The notes under the pieces: model-generated
What the model saw: the letters and a program-made list of their open reading frames with translations, nothing else
Told to the model about the DNA's origin: nothing
Database searches by the model: none
NCBI GenBank assembly: GCA_003254905.1
Contig: QANU01076562.1
Location: 186,001 to 250,000 of the forward strand
Length of the DNA stretch: 64,000 nt
Source of the DNA: Nissolia schottii
Lineage: Eukaryota; Streptophyta; Magnoliopsida; Fabales; Fabaceae
Reading direction: 5' to 3'
Program-made: the position numbers and the translations under genes
Shown here: positions 61,573 through 64,000 of the stretch, piece by piece
How positions within the stretch are numbered: position 1 is the first letter of the stretch
Layout: every line of letters begins with the position of its first letter

Positions 61573-61988
61573 GGTAAATTACATATATATGTGATTTATA
61601 TAGGGAAATTCCTGAATTGTGGAGGGGAAAAATAAATTACGGATGTGTGGGATTTTGTACTAAAATTGGTCATGGTTGGACCGATTTCAGTACCAGAAAA
61701 AGAAAAAAAAACGAAAATATCTCCTGATTTTTTTTAGGGTACTGAAATCGGCCCACAGCTGGCCGATTTCACCCCTTTCGCTTTTTTTTTTTTGGTCCGG
61801 GTACTGAAATCGGTCCACCCCTGACCGATTTTACCCCCCAATTTTCGTTTTTTTTTTCTTTTTCTGGTACTGAAATCGGTCCAACCATGACTGATTTTAG
61901 TACAAAATCCCACACATCCGTAATTTATTTTCCCCCCCACAATTCAGGAATTTCCCTATATAAATCCCATATATATGTAAATATCCCC
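61573..61988. mobile_element. foldback Mutator-like MITE, 416 bp
   Basis: Long inverted arms (about 61573-61735 and 61830-61988) match closely, for example TATATAGGGAAATTCCTGAA against its reverse complement in the right arm. Flanks are CCAAAATAC (61564-61572) and CTAAAATAC (61989-61997), 8 of 9 identical. The interior repeats an ACTGAAATCGGTCCA / GACCGATTT motif in both orientations. The minus-strand frame at 61734-61940 arises from that repeat and is not a gene. Confidence 0.78.
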
Positions 61989-61997
61989 CTAAAATAC

Positions 61998-62953
61998 AAT
62001 CTGCAATTTAGATTATTAAAGTGCAAATATTCCGACTATTGAAACACTTTTCATTGCCTGACTTATACATTTTGGCATGAGTTTCCTTTCCAACAAACAA
62101 ATATAGGAAGATATTCTCACCATTCCGTTTTAACAGTCTATTTATTATTTTTTAGGAATTTGAAATATTTGTTTATTTATAATATTTAGGTGTAATTATT
62201 TTTTTTTTCCATTTATACACATAGCTGTAGTAGAAATTTATTAGTATAGTAAATGTAAATAGAGTAATTTCGTTAATTCATATTATTTTATGTATTTATG
62301 AAGACTTTTTTTTCACTTTGATATGTATAGTGTTTGGTTCGATTTTGGACAGTTAAAACAAAAAGGAACAAGTAGGCATTTGTGATAATTTTAAAATAAT
62401 TACACTCACAAATATGTAGAATGCACTTTGATAGATTTCACTTTGTATGATCTCGCAATTGTGTCAAATGGTAGTTACCATTACATTACTCTTGTGATTA
62501 TGAGTTACAATTTTGAACCCATTTTTGGGATATTGAATGAGACACCTATTCTCAAAGCAAGAATGGATTCAATAATGTGAAGCTTTATGTCTGAAGTCTT
62601 TTCTCCTCTCGTGATTTCTCACATTTGATGTTTGCCTTTTAACGTTAAAATATGCCTTTACCAAAAAATAGGCATATCTAATGGAAATTATCCAACTTGG
62701 TTGACAAAGGACAAGTCTTTTTTCCTTCCTTTTGTAGGAAAATCCTATTCTTACTTTGGTTAAACAGGAATAAGCATATCACATCCATTCCTCTTTTCAT
62801 GTCTTGTCCATGAAGTAAACTTCATTCCTAATCAACAATTACCAGATACTCAAGAATCGAAGTCAAAATATATCAAAACAAAAAGCACCCATCCCTTATG
62901 TCCCAATTCCCATATTCCCATTAAAAGATCATAATTAAGAGTGAGACCATAAC
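61998..62953. other. upstream region of the terminal DC1 gene
   Basis: AT-rich, no gene. It presumably contains the promoter and leader of the gene starting at 62954; no single TATA box can be chosen with confidence. Confidence 0.45.
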
Positions 62954-64000
62954 ATGGATCAAAAGATTGAACATTTCAGCCACATCCACCCATTATTTCT
63001 GTCTAAGGAGCATCACAAAAAAGGTGTTCTAGTCTTGTGTTCAGGCTGTAAGAAACCAATTTCAGGTGACCCTGCCTTCTGCTGCAGCAATTGCTACTAT
63101 TTCCTTCACAAATCATGCGCAGAGCTTCCACACAAGTTGAAGCACCCTTTGCACCCTCAACACCCTCTCACCCTTCTCTCCACTCCACCTTACTCTGGAG
63201 GCTACATATGCAATGCGTGCAGCGCCATCTACTATAACTTCGTTTACCATTGCTCCCTTTGCAGCTATGACCTTGACATAACATGTGCCTCTACCTGGCA
63301 CCCTGATGATGGCCATAGCCATGCTTTCATCTCATTGAACAATTCAAACCCTTTTGTTTGTTATGCGTGTGGCATGGAAAGTAGCGAGGGCTTGGCATGC
63401 TTATGCACCATTTGCCAGATTTGGGTTCATTCTAGCTGCTCTAAACTGCCGCAAACTATTAGGATAAGTTGCCACTATCACCCTCTGAGCCTCACATATT
63501 CCCTTCACCATGTTTTTGGGTTCAGGGATGACTTGACTTGTGGTGATTGTGATGGAACAATGAGCTCAACTTTTGGGGGCTACTTTTGTTCAGCTTGTCA
63601 ATTTGTCATACACTTGGAGTGCGCAGAACGACAAACAGAGGATTCAGGGGTTGAAACTGAAGATGAGGCACATGTTTCCGATTCTTGTGAGGCATCATCA
63701 TCCCATGTAGGCTCTGAAATAGATCAAGATCAAACCTCCCTAGATATTGGTTTCAGCTTGTTCAGCCATGAGCATTTGTTAACATTCATGGAGGAACCGA
63801 GTCTTCAATGTGCTGATAAACTCTGTGATGGGTGTGTCCAACCCATCAATCCACCCTTGTTTTCTTGCTCACAAGAAGATTGTGGATTCCTTCTCCACCA
63901 GAGTTGTGCCGAGTTGCCGAGAACGAAGCAGCACAGGTTCCACCATCACCCTTTGACCCTTCTCCCCAAGGCACCTCCTTATGATGGCATTTATAGGTGT
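62954..64000 (+). CDS. DC1-repeat (cysteine/histidine-rich C1) protein, runs off the window
   Basis: An ATG at 62954 opens a frame with no stop for 349 codons to the window edge, so the gene continues outside. At least five complete DC1 zinc-binding modules and the start of a sixth are visible: residues about 7-59 (CSGCKKPI, CSNCYYFLHKSCAELP), 64-112 (CNACSAIYY, CSLCSYDLDITC), 121-165 (CYACG, CTICQIWVHSSC), 174-224 (CGDCDG, CSACQFVIHLEC), an acidic Ser/Glu linker (226-262), 270-322 (CDGCVQ, CGFLLHQSCAELP) and from 328. Repeated HHPLTLL blocks introduce the modules. No signal peptide or membrane segment is seen. It is a relative of the DC1 gene at 52.2-53.3 kb but of the long multi-repeat type, in the opposite orientation and about 10 kb away. 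Plant DC1 proteins are thought to act in signalling or stress responses; its ligand is unknown. Confidence 0.92.
   Translation, partial: MDQKIEHFSHIHPLFLSKEHHKKGVLVLCSGCKKPISGDPAFCCSNCYYFLHKSCAELPHKLKHPLHPQHPLTLLSTPPYSGGYICNACSAIYYNFVYHCSLCSYDLDITCASTWHPDDGHSHAFISLNNSNPFVCYACGMESSEGLACLCTICQIWVHSSCSKLPQTIRISCHYHPLSLTYSLHHVFGFRDDLTCGDCDGTMSSTFGGYFCSACQFVIHLECAERQTEDSGVETEDEAHVSDSCEASSSHVGSEIDQDQTSLDIGFSLFSHEHLLTFMEEPSLQCADKLCDGCVQPINPPLFSCSQEDCGFLLHQSCAELPRTKQHRFHHHPLTLLPKAPPYDGIYRC

Noticed and set aside
61734-61940. 68-codon Gly/Lys-rich repeat protein
   Set aside because: Direct translation of inverted GAAATCGG repeats in a foldback element.

Overview
This window is nuclear DNA from a flowering plant. 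The genes have plant-style GT-AG introns, plant-only families are present (class III peroxidase, WRC domain, DC1 domain), intergenic DNA is very AT-rich, and nested plant transposons are dense. Several short foldback elements resemble ones common in legumes, so a eudicot, perhaps Fabaceae, is my best guess. The species is not established.

Five host protein genes can be supported. (1) 12.2-14.3 kb, minus: a C3HC4 RING E3 ligase of the long (about 440 residue) MUSE1/MUSE2-like class, one coding exon with an intron in the 5' leader. (2) 21.7-23.8 kb, minus: a complete four-exon secreted class III peroxidase of 328 residues. (3) 40.5-42.4 kb, plus: a four-exon WRC-domain nuclear protein of 357 residues with a 32-base micro-exon. 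(4) 52.2-53.3 kb, minus: a two-exon protein with three DC1 domains, 359 residues. (5) 62.95 kb to the window edge, plus: a DC1-repeat protein, open for 349 codons and continuing outside. The order RING, WRC, C1-domain recalls the Arabidopsis block At2g42030-At2g42040-At2g42060, so the window looks like a conserved gene block stretched by transposons.

Most of the rest is mobile DNA. 3.7-6.1 kb is a broken Ty1/copia fossil with a CACTA end inside. 6.2-10.3 kb holds two Mutator-like MITEs with perfect 9-bp target duplications and a GC-rich hAT-like element that landed in a locally repeated sequence. 17.0-19.4 kb is a pair of CACTA relics with dense subterminal repeats. 25.3-33.8 kb is a nested stack: an L1-type LINE split by a 5.7-kb internally deleted CACTA element carrying gene-like exons, and split again by a 907-bp hAT-like element with a perfect 8-bp target duplication; a short telomere-type (TTTAGGG) run lies in the same LINE. 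34-39.5 kb has two more GC-rich hAT-like elements and a host-gene fragment. 44.8 kb has a small hAT-like MITE, 46.7-47.5 kb is an assembly gap, 48.9 kb is a solo LTR with a perfect 5-bp duplication, and 49.4-50.3 kb has long imperfect inverted repeats. 57.3-59.5 kb is another nest (CACTA end, copia gag fossil, LTR-like sequence, hAT-like end), followed by two more MITEs.

The host genes do not form a pathway: protein degradation, cell-wall or peroxide chemistry, transcription-type regulation and zinc-binding signalling. I see no new biological system. The points most worth a second look are the apparent exon capture by the 5.7-kb CACTA element, the telomere-like runs beside or inside transposons, and the inferred conserved gene order.
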